Source: Treponema sp.
GTDB taxonomy: Bacteria > Spirochaetota > Spirochaetia > Treponematales > Treponemataceae
DNA: 34,933 bases
Reading direction: 5' to 3'
Assembly: GCA_024683675.1 (NCBI GenBank)
Contig: JAIKYB010000019.1
Span: 1 to 34,933, forward strand
The translations under genes and the position numbers were made by a program. The notes under the pieces were generated by a model, which did no database searches, was not told where the DNA came from, and saw only the letters and a program-made list of their open reading frames with translations. Of the stretch, positions 26,830-34,933 are shown piece after piece (position 1 is the first letter of the stretch; each line of letters begins with the position of its first letter).

Positions 26830-27566
26830 AATACGGTTTTGTAATTCCTGTTTATAATCATGGAGCTGCTCTTGAAGCAGTTGTAAAAAATCTTCTTGAA
26901 TATCAGCTTCCAATAATCGTTGTTGATGATGGAAATGATGAAAAGAATAAGGCATATATTAATGATATTGCCCAGAGATATCCTCTTGTAACTTTAGTAG
27001 TACGTCCTAAAAATGGTGGTAAAGGGGCTGCCATGAAGGATGGTGTTCAAAAGGCTTATGAAATGGGGCTTACTCATATTCTTCAGCTTGATTCAGATGG
27101 TCAGCATGATGCCGCTCGTGTAGCTGGCTTTTTAGAAAAATCTCGCCAAAATCCGGAAGCAATTATTTGCGGCTATCCGGAATATGATGCTTCTGCGCCA
27201 AAACATAGGGTAAATGGCAGAAAGATTGCAAATGCCTGGATTCACTTTGTAACCCTTTCAAATGATATTGTAGATGCTATGATTGGTTTCCGTGTTTATC
27301 CGGTTCTTCCTTATATAAAGCTTACTAATTCACATGCTTATTTAGATGCCCGAATGGGGTATGATATAGATATTTTGGTTCGGCTTTATTGGAGAAATGT
27401 TCCTGTAATTTCTGAGCCGGTAAAGGTTTTTTATCCTTCTGATGGAATTTCAAACTTCCGCAATGTAAGGGATAATTTAAGAATTGCCGGAACTTATGCA
27501 AGACTTTGCATTGGAATGCTTTTACGCCTTCCTTTGTTAATAGCAAGAAAGAGGCGTCATGTCTGA
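26826..27566 (+). CDS. GT2-family glycosyltransferase (N-terminal half of ApeJ-like)
   Basis: VIPVYNHGAALEAVVKNLLEY...IIVVDDGNDE...HILQLDSDGQHD. Confidence 0.88.
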   Translation: MKYGFVIPVYNHGAALEAVVKNLLEYQLPIIVVDDGNDEKNKAYINDIAQRYPLVTLVVRPKNGGKGAAMKDGVQKAYEMGLTHILQLDSDGQHDAARVAGFLEKSRQNPEAIICGYPEYDASAPKHRVNGRKIANAWIHFVTLSNDIVDAMIGFRVYPVLPYIKLTNSHAYLDARMGYDIDILVRLYWRNVPVISEPVKVFYPSDGISNFRNVRDNLRIAGTYARLCIGMLLRLPLLIARKRRHV

Positions 27567-28533
27567 GCAAGAAAAAGAAAGTGATGTGCACTGGGCAGAT
27601 GAAAAAGAGGCAATTTCTTCAAATAAACCTCTTAAGCTTCTTTTGTTCATGTTTAAGACAATACCGACTTTCCTCGTTCATGCCGTTTGCTATCCAGTCA
27701 CTTTCTTTTTTCTGATTTTTTCACCACATGCAAAAAGGGATGCCCTAATTTATCAAAAGCGTCTGAAGGAATTTTCGGGTGGAAAGGTACCTCGTAAAAT
27801 AAGTCCCTATCGTCAGCTATTAAATTTTTCTCTTTGTGTGCTTGAAAAAATGGAAGGCTGGCTTGGTAAGGTAAATTATAACAGAATCAGATACGAAGAT
27901 GATGATATTGAAGAGCTTCTGGGGCTTTTAAGAGAAGGAAAGGGAGCAATCCTCCTTACTTCACATTTGGGAAACATGGAGCTTATGAGAAGCCTGCAGG
28001 ATTATAATACTCAGCTTTGTGGCCGTGAAGTTCCTGTTGTTATTATCATGGACATGAACGTTTCTGCCCAGTTTACTCAGACATTAAAGGAATTAAATCC
28101 AAATTATTCTATGAATGTTGTAGAGGCTTCTAATATTGGACCAGATTCTATGATTTATCTGGAAGAAGAAGCTGAAAAGGGCGCTTTGATTGTAATTGCG
28201 GGAGACCGAACCAGTGCTCAGAATAGAGATAAGGTTATCCGCAAGTCCTTCCTTGGAAAAGAGGCAGACTTTCCTTATGGCGTATTCTTAATTCCGGCTT
28301 TAATGAAGATTCCCCTTTATTATATGTTTGGAATGCGCTCTCACATGTCAATTTTCAAACCAAAGTATAATGTTCATATAGAAAAATCTCTGGTAGATTT
28401 TAATTGTCCTCGTTCAGAAAGAGAAGCTAGAATTTCTGATTGCTGCGGCGAGTTTGTGTCAAAACTGGAAAAATTCTGTATGATGTATCCATATCAGTGG
28501 TATAACTTTTTTAATTTCTGGAAAGAAGAATAA
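27559..28533 (+). CDS. Lauroyl/HtrB-type lipid acyltransferase (C-terminal half of ApeJ-like)
   Basis: LLTSHLGNMELMRSLQ motif; GDRTS; overlaps the GT gene by 8 bp. Confidence 0.85.
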   Translation: MSEQEKESDVHWADEKEAISSNKPLKLLLFMFKTIPTFLVHAVCYPVTFFFLIFSPHAKRDALIYQKRLKEFSGGKVPRKISPYRQLLNFSLCVLEKMEGWLGKVNYNRIRYEDDDIEELLGLLREGKGAILLTSHLGNMELMRSLQDYNTQLCGREVPVVIIMDMNVSAQFTQTLKELNPNYSMNVVEASNIGPDSMIYLEEEAEKGALIVIAGDRTSAQNRDKVIRKSFLGKEADFPYGVFLIPALMKIPLYYMFGMRSHMSIFKPKYNVHIEKSLVDFNCPRSEREARISDCCGEFVSKLEKFCMMYPYQWYNFFNFWKEE

Positions 28534-28551
28534 GATTTCTGGAGGCCTTTT

Positions 28552-29205
28552 ATGAAGAAAATCCTTTTTGCATTATTTTCTAGTATCATCCTTTTTAGTT
28601 CTGCTTTTGTATTTGCTCAGGAAAGTGCCGCTAAAGCCTCAATGACTCTGGAAACTGTATGTGGAGCTCTTGCTGGCAGGCCAAACACAGTTGGGGATTT
28701 TACTCAGATTAAGACTATTACTTCAAATGGCCGTACCCTTAAATCTTACGGAAGCTTTATAATCAGTCTGCAGGGAATAATGTGGAAAACAGAAAAGCCA
28801 TTTCCTTCTTCCTTAATTCTTACAGAAGAGGCAATGGTTCAGATTGCAGCTAATGGGAAAAAATCTGTAATGGATGGAAAGGATAATCAGATTTTTTCTA
28901 ATATTTCGGGAACCCTTTCTTCGGTATTTTCCGGAAATGTAGATGGTCTGAAAAAGAATTTTGAATGCACCTTTACAGATATGGGAAGCGGTAAATGGAC
29001 TCTTTTCCTAAGTCCAAAGGATTCTACTATTGCCTCTGTTATGAAGAGTCTCCAGCTTTCAGGTTCCTTTAATAATATGGAGGCAGAGCTTGAATCCTTA
29101 GAAATGGCAGAAGCTTCCGGAAATACTATAAAATACGAGTTTACAAATCAGAAATATCCAAAGGAACTTTCCGCCGATGAAAAACAGAACTTTATCATTA
29201 ACTGA
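28552..29205 (+). CDS. LolA-like outer-membrane lipoprotein carrier (ApeL-like)
   Basis: Signal peptide; GDFTQIKTITSNGRTLKSYGSFIISLQGIMWKTEKPFPSSLIL. Confidence 0.82.
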   Translation: MKKILFALFSSIILFSSAFVFAQESAAKASMTLETVCGALAGRPNTVGDFTQIKTITSNGRTLKSYGSFIISLQGIMWKTEKPFPSSLILTEEAMVQIAANGKKSVMDGKDNQIFSNISGTLSSVFSGNVDGLKKNFECTFTDMGSGKWTLFLSPKDSTIASVMKSLQLSGSFNNMEAELESLEMAEASGNTIKYEFTNQKYPKELSADEKQNFIIN

Positions 29206-31615
29206 TTCTTTTAAGAATATCCCTCAAAAAAGACTTCTTACTGTCTGGTTTATTTATCACTTTGCAATCATTGTATTTTTTCTACTTTCGCTGATTATTT
29301 TCCACGGTCAGATTGGAATTGATTCCGACTTATTCAATCTTGTTCCAAAAAGCATTTCTATGGCTTCGGTAAAAAAAGCTGACGATAAAATGATGGCTGT
29401 GACCTCCAGAAATGTTTTTGTGCTTGTAGCAAACGAGGATTTTTCTGAAGCCAAGAAGGTGGCTCAGGGGCTTTACGGGGCCCTGGAAGGAAGCGAAAAT
29501 TTTGAATCCCTTTCTCTTTACAATGATATTGGGGCAATGGGTGAAATTACAGACTTTTTATACAAGTATCGCTGTAATCTTATTGATGAAAAGACCGCTG
29601 ATTTAATTCTTGCTGAGGATTCCGGGGCTGAAGATTTTGCCATGAATGCTTTGGCTTCGGCTTATGGCGGCTTTACCATGCTTCCTCTTGATAATCTTGA
29701 TTCAGACCCTTTTATGCTTACTGAATACAATCTTCAGAATTATCTGGGTGCGGTTCAGAATGCAGGAACTGCAATGTCTGTAAAAGATGGCGTGCTTGCT
29801 TCTCAGTTTGAAGGAAAGTGGTACGTAATGCTTCGTGCAATTTTAAGCCAGAAGGGTGCAAAGCTTGCTTCAAAGGATAATGCCATTACCGAGATTTACA
29901 AGGCTTGTGATGTTTACGCTAATCAGGGAAGCGAATTTGTTTTTTCGGGTACCCCTTATCACAGTCATGAAAGTTCAAATTCAGCCAGCAGGGAAATTTC
30001 TATAATCGCAAGTCTTTCTATGCTGGTTGTTATAATCCTTTTGATTTTTATTTTCCGTTCTCCAAAGCCTTTGTTTTTTTCTGTAGGTTCAATTCTTACT
30101 TCAATCGGAATAGCCCTGCTGGCTACAATGGCCGTTTTTCATAAAATGCACGTAATTACACTGGTTTTTGGAACTTCCCTTATAGGTTCCTGTATAGATT
30201 ACAGTCTGCATTTCTTTACTCATTGGGCTGGAAACGACGAAATGAAGTCCAGTCTGGAAATTAGAAACCATATTTTTTCCGGTCTTCTAATGGCGATTAT
30301 TTCTACAGGAATCTGTTTCGCAATTCTTTTGTTTGCGCCTTTTACAATTTTGAAGCAGATGTCTCTTTTCTGTCTGGTCGGTTTGGTAAGCTCTTTCCTT
30401 ACTACAATTGCCATTTTCCCTTATATCAAGCTTCCTGCAAAGAGGGGAAATGTTCGTTTTGTAAAGGGCTTTTCCTGTGTGATTTCAAAGCTGGAGCAAA
30501 GATGGGTAGGACGCACTGTAATAACAATCCTCTTCCTTTTTGCCCTGATTTCTATTTGTCTTTTCCACAAAAATATTAGAATTAAAAATAATCTGCTTAC
30601 TCTTTATGATATGCAAGGAAAGCTGCTTCAGGATGAAATTACAGCTGCTAAGGTAATACAGTATACTCCTGGTGGCTGGTACATAGTCAGCGGAGAATCT
30701 GAAAATGAGGCCTTGTTGAACGAAGAAAATCTGCGCAGAGAATTCGAGGCCGCTACAGAAGGAGCCGTCGGTTATGTGAGCACTTCCAGCTTTGTTCCTT
30801 CAATTGAGGCCCAGAAAAAATCAAGGGCCGCTTACAATAAGCTTTTGGGACTTGCCGAAAAGCAGCTTGAAGCCCTGGGCTTTGAGAATGCCGCTGAACT
30901 TTCAGAAAGTCTAAAAGCAGATTTTCTGGCAAGCGAAGAGGATTTTGTTGCTTTTGGAAGAAATAATATCCCTGATTTTATATCTTCTGCAATTTCTTCT
31001 GCCTGGTTGGGTGAGGTTTCAGGAAAGTATTACACAGTTTTACTTCCTACAAAGGTTACAGATTATTCTTCTTACCGCTCTCTTTCCGATAAAAATGAAA
31101 ATGCCTTCTTTATCAGCAAGTCTCAGGATATTAGCGCGGATTTGGATCAGCTTACACAGATGGTTTTGAAATTCTTTGTAGTTGCTTATATCATCATGTT
31201 TATAATGCTTAGATTCTTCTATTCCTGGAAGCAGTCCTTTAAGATTATTTCTGTTCCCTTGCTGATTATTCTGGTTGTAATTGCAGTATTTGCTATCTGT
31301 AAAATTGATTTGGAATTCTTCTCTATTACGGGCTTGATTTTAGTTTTCGGTTTGGGCCTGGACTACATTATTTACATGATGGAAAATGAAAAGAAGAGTC
31401 AAACAGCCTTGTCTGAAAGTGAAAAGACTCTTGAGCCTTTTGCGACTATGGTTTCTTTTGTTACTACAATTATTTCCTTTGGAGCCTTGGCCCTTAGTTC
31501 CTTTAAGCCGGTTCATTTAATTGGACTTTCCATTTTTATTGGATTGGCTACTGCTTACGTTAGTTCTTTCTTCTATGGAAGAATCGGCCATAAAGACAAG
31601 AAGGAGTCAAAATAA
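29177..31615 (+). CDS. MMPL/RND-type exporter (ApeM-like)
   Basis: 812 aa; two TM blocks separated by large periplasmic loops; SLIGSCIDYSLHFFTHW and GLGLDYIIYMMENEKK. Confidence 0.88.
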   Translation: MKNRTLSLTDSFKNIPQKRLLTVWFIYHFAIIVFFLLSLIIFHGQIGIDSDLFNLVPKSISMASVKKADDKMMAVTSRNVFVLVANEDFSEAKKVAQGLYGALEGSENFESLSLYNDIGAMGEITDFLYKYRCNLIDEKTADLILAEDSGAEDFAMNALASAYGGFTMLPLDNLDSDPFMLTEYNLQNYLGAVQNAGTAMSVKDGVLASQFEGKWYVMLRAILSQKGAKLASKDNAITEIYKACDVYANQGSEFVFSGTPYHSHESSNSASREISIIASLSMLVVIILLIFIFRSPKPLFFSVGSILTSIGIALLATMAVFHKMHVITLVFGTSLIGSCIDYSLHFFTHWAGNDEMKSSLEIRNHIFSGLLMAIISTGICFAILLFAPFTILKQMSLFCLVGLVSSFLTTIAIFPYIKLPAKRGNVRFVKGFSCVISKLEQRWVGRTVITILFLFALISICLFHKNIRIKNNLLTLYDMQGKLLQDEITAAKVIQYTPGGWYIVSGESENEALLNEENLRREFEAATEGAVGYVSTSSFVPSIEAQKKSRAAYNKLLGLAEKQLEALGFENAAELSESLKADFLASEEDFVAFGRNNIPDFISSAISSAWLGEVSGKYYTVLLPTKVTDYSSYRSLSDKNENAFFISKSQDISADLDQLTQMVLKFFVVAYIIMFIMLRFFYSWKQSFKIISVPLLIILVVIAVFAICKIDLEFFSITGLILVFGLGLDYIIYMMENEKKSQTALSESEKTLEPFATMVSFVTTIISFGALALSSFKPVHLIGLSIFIGLATAYVSSFFYGRIGHKDKKESK

Positions 31616-32217
31616 TGAAGAAAATCTGTAAGCTGGGGATACTTCTTTTTGCTTGCCTGCTGGCTTTTACTTCCTGTGCTACTACAAAAAAAGCTTCACA
31701 GGCTTCTCTAAGGCCTGTTTATATTACAAACTCAAAAAAGATTAAGCTGCTGCCTTTGGAAAATAGCCAAACTTGTATAGACGGCCTTCAGCTTCTGACA
31801 GGGACCTTTAATGACAGCAGCTTTACTTTGCTTTCTTATACACAGATTGACAGCAGCATTATAAGTCTTGCCCTTATGAATGATATGGGTACAGATATGG
31901 GAAGCCTTATCTATGATGGCCTTACCGTAAATTTTGAGTCTGCCTTTTTGCCAAATCAGCTGCCTGGCGAGTACATAATAAGTGATATTCAAAATGCCTA
32001 TTATTCTGCTGCTGAGCTTGAAGCTTCTTATCAGGCAGCTCACCTAACTTTTAGTGTCAGCTCTGTGGAAGATCCGGATTCTCAGATAAAAGAAATCCGC
32101 CGTATTTATGATGGCAAAAAGCTGATAGAAGAAATTGAAATTAGCGAAAAGGAAGTTTATATAAAGAATTACCTGCGAGGATATTCTTACAATCTGCTGA
32201 ATTATGATGGAGAATAG
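31615..32217 (+). CDS. DUF3261-like lipoprotein (ApeN-like)
   Basis: Lipobox FTSC; position after the exporter. Confidence 0.65.
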   Translation: MKKICKLGILLFACLLAFTSCATTKKASQASLRPVYITNSKKIKLLPLENSQTCIDGLQLLTGTFNDSSFTLLSYTQIDSSIISLALMNDMGTDMGSLIYDGLTVNFESAFLPNQLPGEYIISDIQNAYYSAAELEASYQAAHLTFSVSSVEDPDSQIKEIRRIYDGKKLIEEIEISEKEVYIKNYLRGYSYNLLNYDGE

Positions 32218-32245
32218 GGGAGGATTTAAGGGGCTTTGACTGCGC

Positions 32246-32320
32246 GGTGCACTTTTGTGCGGGTCACTTTTGCACGGGGCACTTTTTTGGGGGGGCCCTT
32301 TTGCGGGAGGGCCCTTGTTA
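32246..32320. repeat. Degenerate 15-16 bp minisatellite upstream of the KS gene
   Basis: GGTGCACTTTTGTGC / GGGTCACTTTTGCAC / GGGGCACTTTTTTGG / GGGGGCCCTTTTGCG / GGAGGGCCCTTGTTA; contains a G7 tract. Confidence 0.8.
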
Positions 32321-32386
32321 TGCAGGTGGCACCCAAAAACAACATGTTTTCAAAATCCTTCTTTTGCATTACAATCCAATAAACAA

Positions 32387-33586
32387 ATGAAAACAACTTT
32401 GTATCTTTCAAAACCCGGCATTATGTCTTGTGCCGGAAAAAATATAGAAGAACTCTGGCAGTCTGTGACAAGCGGAAATCAAGACGGAATCAAAAAGGTT
32501 ACCACTTGCACTGGTGAAGAATTTTATGCCGCCCGTATTGCAGATTCTCTTTTAAAGCCTGCAGCGGCCCGCTATGATATGAGAATTATTCGTATAGAAG
32601 AAGCGGCTCTTAATCAAATTGCAGATGATATTAATCTGGCCTTGGAAAAATATGGCCCTGAACGAATAGCTGTTTGTCTTGGCTCCTGCGATAATGGAAC
32701 TGAATTTTCAATTGCAGGCCACCGCAAATTCTTTTCAGAAGGCAGCTTTCCAAAAGAATACAATATAGAAATGCAGGGCGCTGATTATGTTGCAACTTAT
32801 ATTTCTGAGCGTTTTGGAATAAAGGGCCCTTCAGCAACCTTTTCAACTGCCTGCTCCTCTAGTGCCGGTGCCATGATAAAGGCTGCAGAAATGATTATGG
32901 GCGGTCTGGTTGACGCTGCAATTGTTGGCGGAATCGATATAGCTTCTGATACAACTCTGGTTGGTTTTAATGCCCTGGAGGCTGTTTCTGCTGAAATTAC
33001 AAATCCTTTTAGTAAGAATCGGCATGGAATCACTCTTGGAGACGGAGCTGCATTTTTTATACTTTCCCGTGAACCTATTGGCTCAGAAGAAGCTGAAAAT
33101 TGCGTAAAGCTTTTAGGCTGGGGCGAAAGTGCAGATGCCTATCATATGACTTCGCCTGACCCAAGTGGAGCTGGTGCCCAAAAGGCAATCCAGAGAGCCC
33201 TGGAGAGCGCAGAAATAGAACCTGCTGATGTTGGCTATATAAATATGCATGGAACTGGAACCAAGTTTAATGACAGTATGGAAGCTAAGGCTATTGCATC
33301 CATTTTCGGTCAGGTAAAGGTTCCGGTTTCTACAACAAAGCCTGTAACCGGGCATACCTTGGGGGCGGCCGCTGCATTGGAAACTGCAATCTGTTGGGCA
33401 GCCTTAAAAGAAAAGAAGAGACTTCCTCTTCAGATTTGGGATGGCCAAAGGGACCCAGAACTTGAAGAGCTAAATATAATTGACAAAAATAATGCAAAAT
33501 CAAATGATGCAAAGAAACTAAAGGTTTGCCTTTCAAATTCTTTTGCCTTTGGTGGTGCAAATGCCTGCCTAGTAGTGGGAATATAA
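32387..33586 (+). CDS. Beta-ketoacyl-ACP synthase II type (ApeO-like)
   Basis: FSTACSSSAGAM (Cys), NMHGTGTKFNDS (His), TTKPVTGHTLGAAAALE (His). True start MKTTLYLSKPGIMSC at 32387; track start 32255 lies in the minisatellite. Confidence 0.93.
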   Translation: MKTTLYLSKPGIMSCAGKNIEELWQSVTSGNQDGIKKVTTCTGEEFYAARIADSLLKPAAARYDMRIIRIEEAALNQIADDINLALEKYGPERIAVCLGSCDNGTEFSIAGHRKFFSEGSFPKEYNIEMQGADYVATYISERFGIKGPSATFSTACSSSAGAMIKAAEMIMGGLVDAAIVGGIDIASDTTLVGFNALEAVSAEITNPFSKNRHGITLGDGAAFFILSREPIGSEEAENCVKLLGWGESADAYHMTSPDPSGAGAQKAIQRALESAEIEPADVGYINMHGTGTKFNDSMEAKAIASIFGQVKVPVSTTKPVTGHTLGAAAALETAICWAALKEKKRLPLQIWDGQRDPELEELNIIDKNNAKSNDAKKLKVCLSNSFAFGGANACLVVGI

Positions 33587-33597
33587 GGAGTTTAATA

Positions 33598-34086
33598 ATG
33601 AAAGAAATCCAGCAGCACATTGAGCATGATGAGCTTATTAATTATCTTCCACATAAGGGAAAGATGTTCCTTTTAAGCCGCGTTACCCAGCATGATATCA
33701 ACAATCATACAATTACGAGTGAATATGATATTACAGAAAACTGCATTTTCTATGAGCCAGAATTTGACGGAGTTCCTACCTGGGCTGGCTTTGAATTTAT
33801 GGCACAGGGCATTTCAGCTTTGACAGGAATTACAAATACAATGAAGGGAAGAACTCCTCTTCCTGGTTTTATTCTTTCTGTTATGGAATTCAAGGCTGAT
33901 GTAGGCTATCTTAAAAACAATACAACTATCCAGATGAAGATTGCCGAAGACTTCCGTGATGATGAAAATCATGTTTACAGATATATCTGTGAGCTTTACG
34001 CAAATAAGGGAGACGAAAAGCCTTCTGTTACTTCAAAAATCTCTGTAATGGAAACAGAAGACGCTCACGCTCTTTTTGGAGACTAA
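33598..34086 (+). CDS. 3-hydroxyacyl-ACP dehydratase-like hotdog protein (ApeP-like)
   Basis: YLPHKGKMFLLSRV...FDGVPTWAGFEFMAQGISALTG; ATG 33598 with SD aaggag (track start 33526 is too early). Confidence 0.82.
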   Translation: MKEIQQHIEHDELINYLPHKGKMFLLSRVTQHDINNHTITSEYDITENCIFYEPEFDGVPTWAGFEFMAQGISALTGITNTMKGRTPLPGFILSVMEFKADVGYLKNNTTIQMKIAEDFRDDENHVYRYICELYANKGDEKPSVTSKISVMETEDAHALFGD

Positions 34087-34099
34087 GCTCTTCTTTATT

Positions 34100-34933
34100 T
34101 TAGCGCTTGATTCTGATATTGCTGATAGCGCACTGATCTCCAGTAAGTGCTAAATACACTTCTGGAGTTTCTTCCTTAAGCAGAGTAATACTTTTTATTG
34201 AAATACCCGCATTTTCAGTTACAACAGTCAACTTGTTTTCTTCGCGGCGTACATAAAGCTTGCAGTCTATTCCTTCCTTGTTAAGCTTTTTCCATTCTTC
34301 CCAGCCATTGAAATCATCTTTTTTATCTATGATGATTGTGTTCTGAGCATACTGATAGGATTCCCAGTTTTCTCCATCAATTCGAATCAAGACAAATTCA
34401 CGGAAATTTGGACCATTTACCTTCTGGTTATCAGAATAGAAAAGGCTGATAAATGGACAGTGCCAGACAAGACGGGCAGTCGGCAGGCTCTTGGAATGGA
34501 AGGTAATTTTCATTCCGTCTGTTACTGGAACACCAATTGTTGAAGCAGATCTCCAGCCATCAACTTGAATACTTGGAATATCACCTTCTGGACCATCAAT
34601 ATAATTAAGTTCATCTGCGATTCTTGGAATATAATTTTCAGGGGCAACTTCTTCAGATTTATTAATTTCTACATTACTAATAGTGCAATATTGGCCGCTA
34701 ATGGCAAGATAGGCGTATCGGGAAGTATATTGCAAGGCTATAATAGTTTGAATATTCTGGAATTTATTTTTGATATTCAAAAGTATATGGTCCTTTTGTC
34801 TAAGGACATCAATATCATAATCAATACCTTTTTTGTATTCTTCCAGCCAATCTGGCTCTTCTTCATAATACTTAATAATATGATTTTTAATATTTCTTGC
34901 AGTTACACAATTATTCTGGCCGTCAAATCTAAG
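34100..34933 (-). CDS. Hypothetical protein, C-terminal part; reading frame open through the window edge
   Basis: The frame stays open upstream of the track start (a TTG): LRFDGQNNCVTARNIKNHIIKYYEEEPDWLEEYKKGIDYDIDVLRQKDHIL...; two copies of a YLA(I/L)(S/T)G..C.ISN motif. Confidence 0.65.
   Translation of the reverse strand, partial: LRFDGQNNCVTARNIKNHIIKYYEEEPDWLEEYKKGIDYDIDVLRQKDHILLNIKNKFQNIQTIIALQYTSRYAYLAISGQYCTISNVEINKSEEVAPENYIPRIADELNYIDGPEGDIPSIQVDGWRSASTIGVPVTDGMKITFHSKSLPTARLVWHCPFISLFYSDNQKVNGPNFREFVLIRIDGENWESYQYAQNTIIIDKKDDFNGWEEWKKLNKEGIDCKLYVRREENKLTVVTENAGISIKSITLLKEETPEVYLALTGDQCAISNIRIKR

Noticed and set aside
32255-32386. N-terminal 44 aa extension of the KS ORF in the track
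   Set aside because: Encoded by the minisatellite; KS homology begins at MKTTLYLSKPGIMSC.
32226-32411. 61 aa minus-strand ORF with KVxRx pentapeptide repeats
   Set aside because: By-product of the 15-bp DNA minisatellite; no SD or conserved context.
1-34933. tRNA/rRNA genes, CRISPR arrays, transposases, phage genes
   Set aside because: None recognised by eye; a tRNAscan/CRISPR/IS search would be needed for certainty.

Overview
This 34.9 kb window is low-GC spirochaete DNA, most likely Treponema judging from gene content and protein style. It has two parts. (1) Housekeeping genes, 1-20971: the end of the spc/alpha ribosomal operon (secY, rpmJ, rpsM, rpsK, rpsD, rpoA, rplQ, a small zinc-ribbon ORF), closed by a perfect terminator. 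This is followed by a PilZ protein, a TPR protein, a DUF192 protein, a double cyclic-nucleotide-binding protein, murB, cysS, an ECF sigma/anti-sigma operon with a transglutaminase-like protein, an archaeal-type UMP kinase-like gene, a glucosaminidase lipoprotein, radC, a PEGA protein, a DegS/HtrA-like protease and uvrB. (2) An accessory block, 20974-34086, with the parts list of an aryl polyene (APE/xanthomonadin-type) pathway: PlsC-like acyltransferase, truncated KS/chain-length-factor-like protein, O-methyltransferase, two ACPs, a COG4648-AMP-ligase fusion, two hotdog dehydratases, GT2, HtrB-like acyltransferase, LolA-like carrier, MMPL exporter, lipoprotein and one complete KS. It is divergently transcribed from a region with good sigma70-type promoters. 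Its differences from the proteobacterial clusters I recall are a fused ligase, a split GT/acyltransferase, no local ketoreductase, second full KS or thioesterase, and a 15-16 bp minisatellite before the KS. Smaller findings include three promoters that seem to produce leaderless mRNAs, a GC-rich structured leader upstream of cysS, terminators embedded in the coding ends of convergent genes, and a transglutaminase lacking its catalytic Cys. No tRNA, rRNA, CRISPR array or transposase was recognised. All family calls come from reading the sequence; no database search was run.
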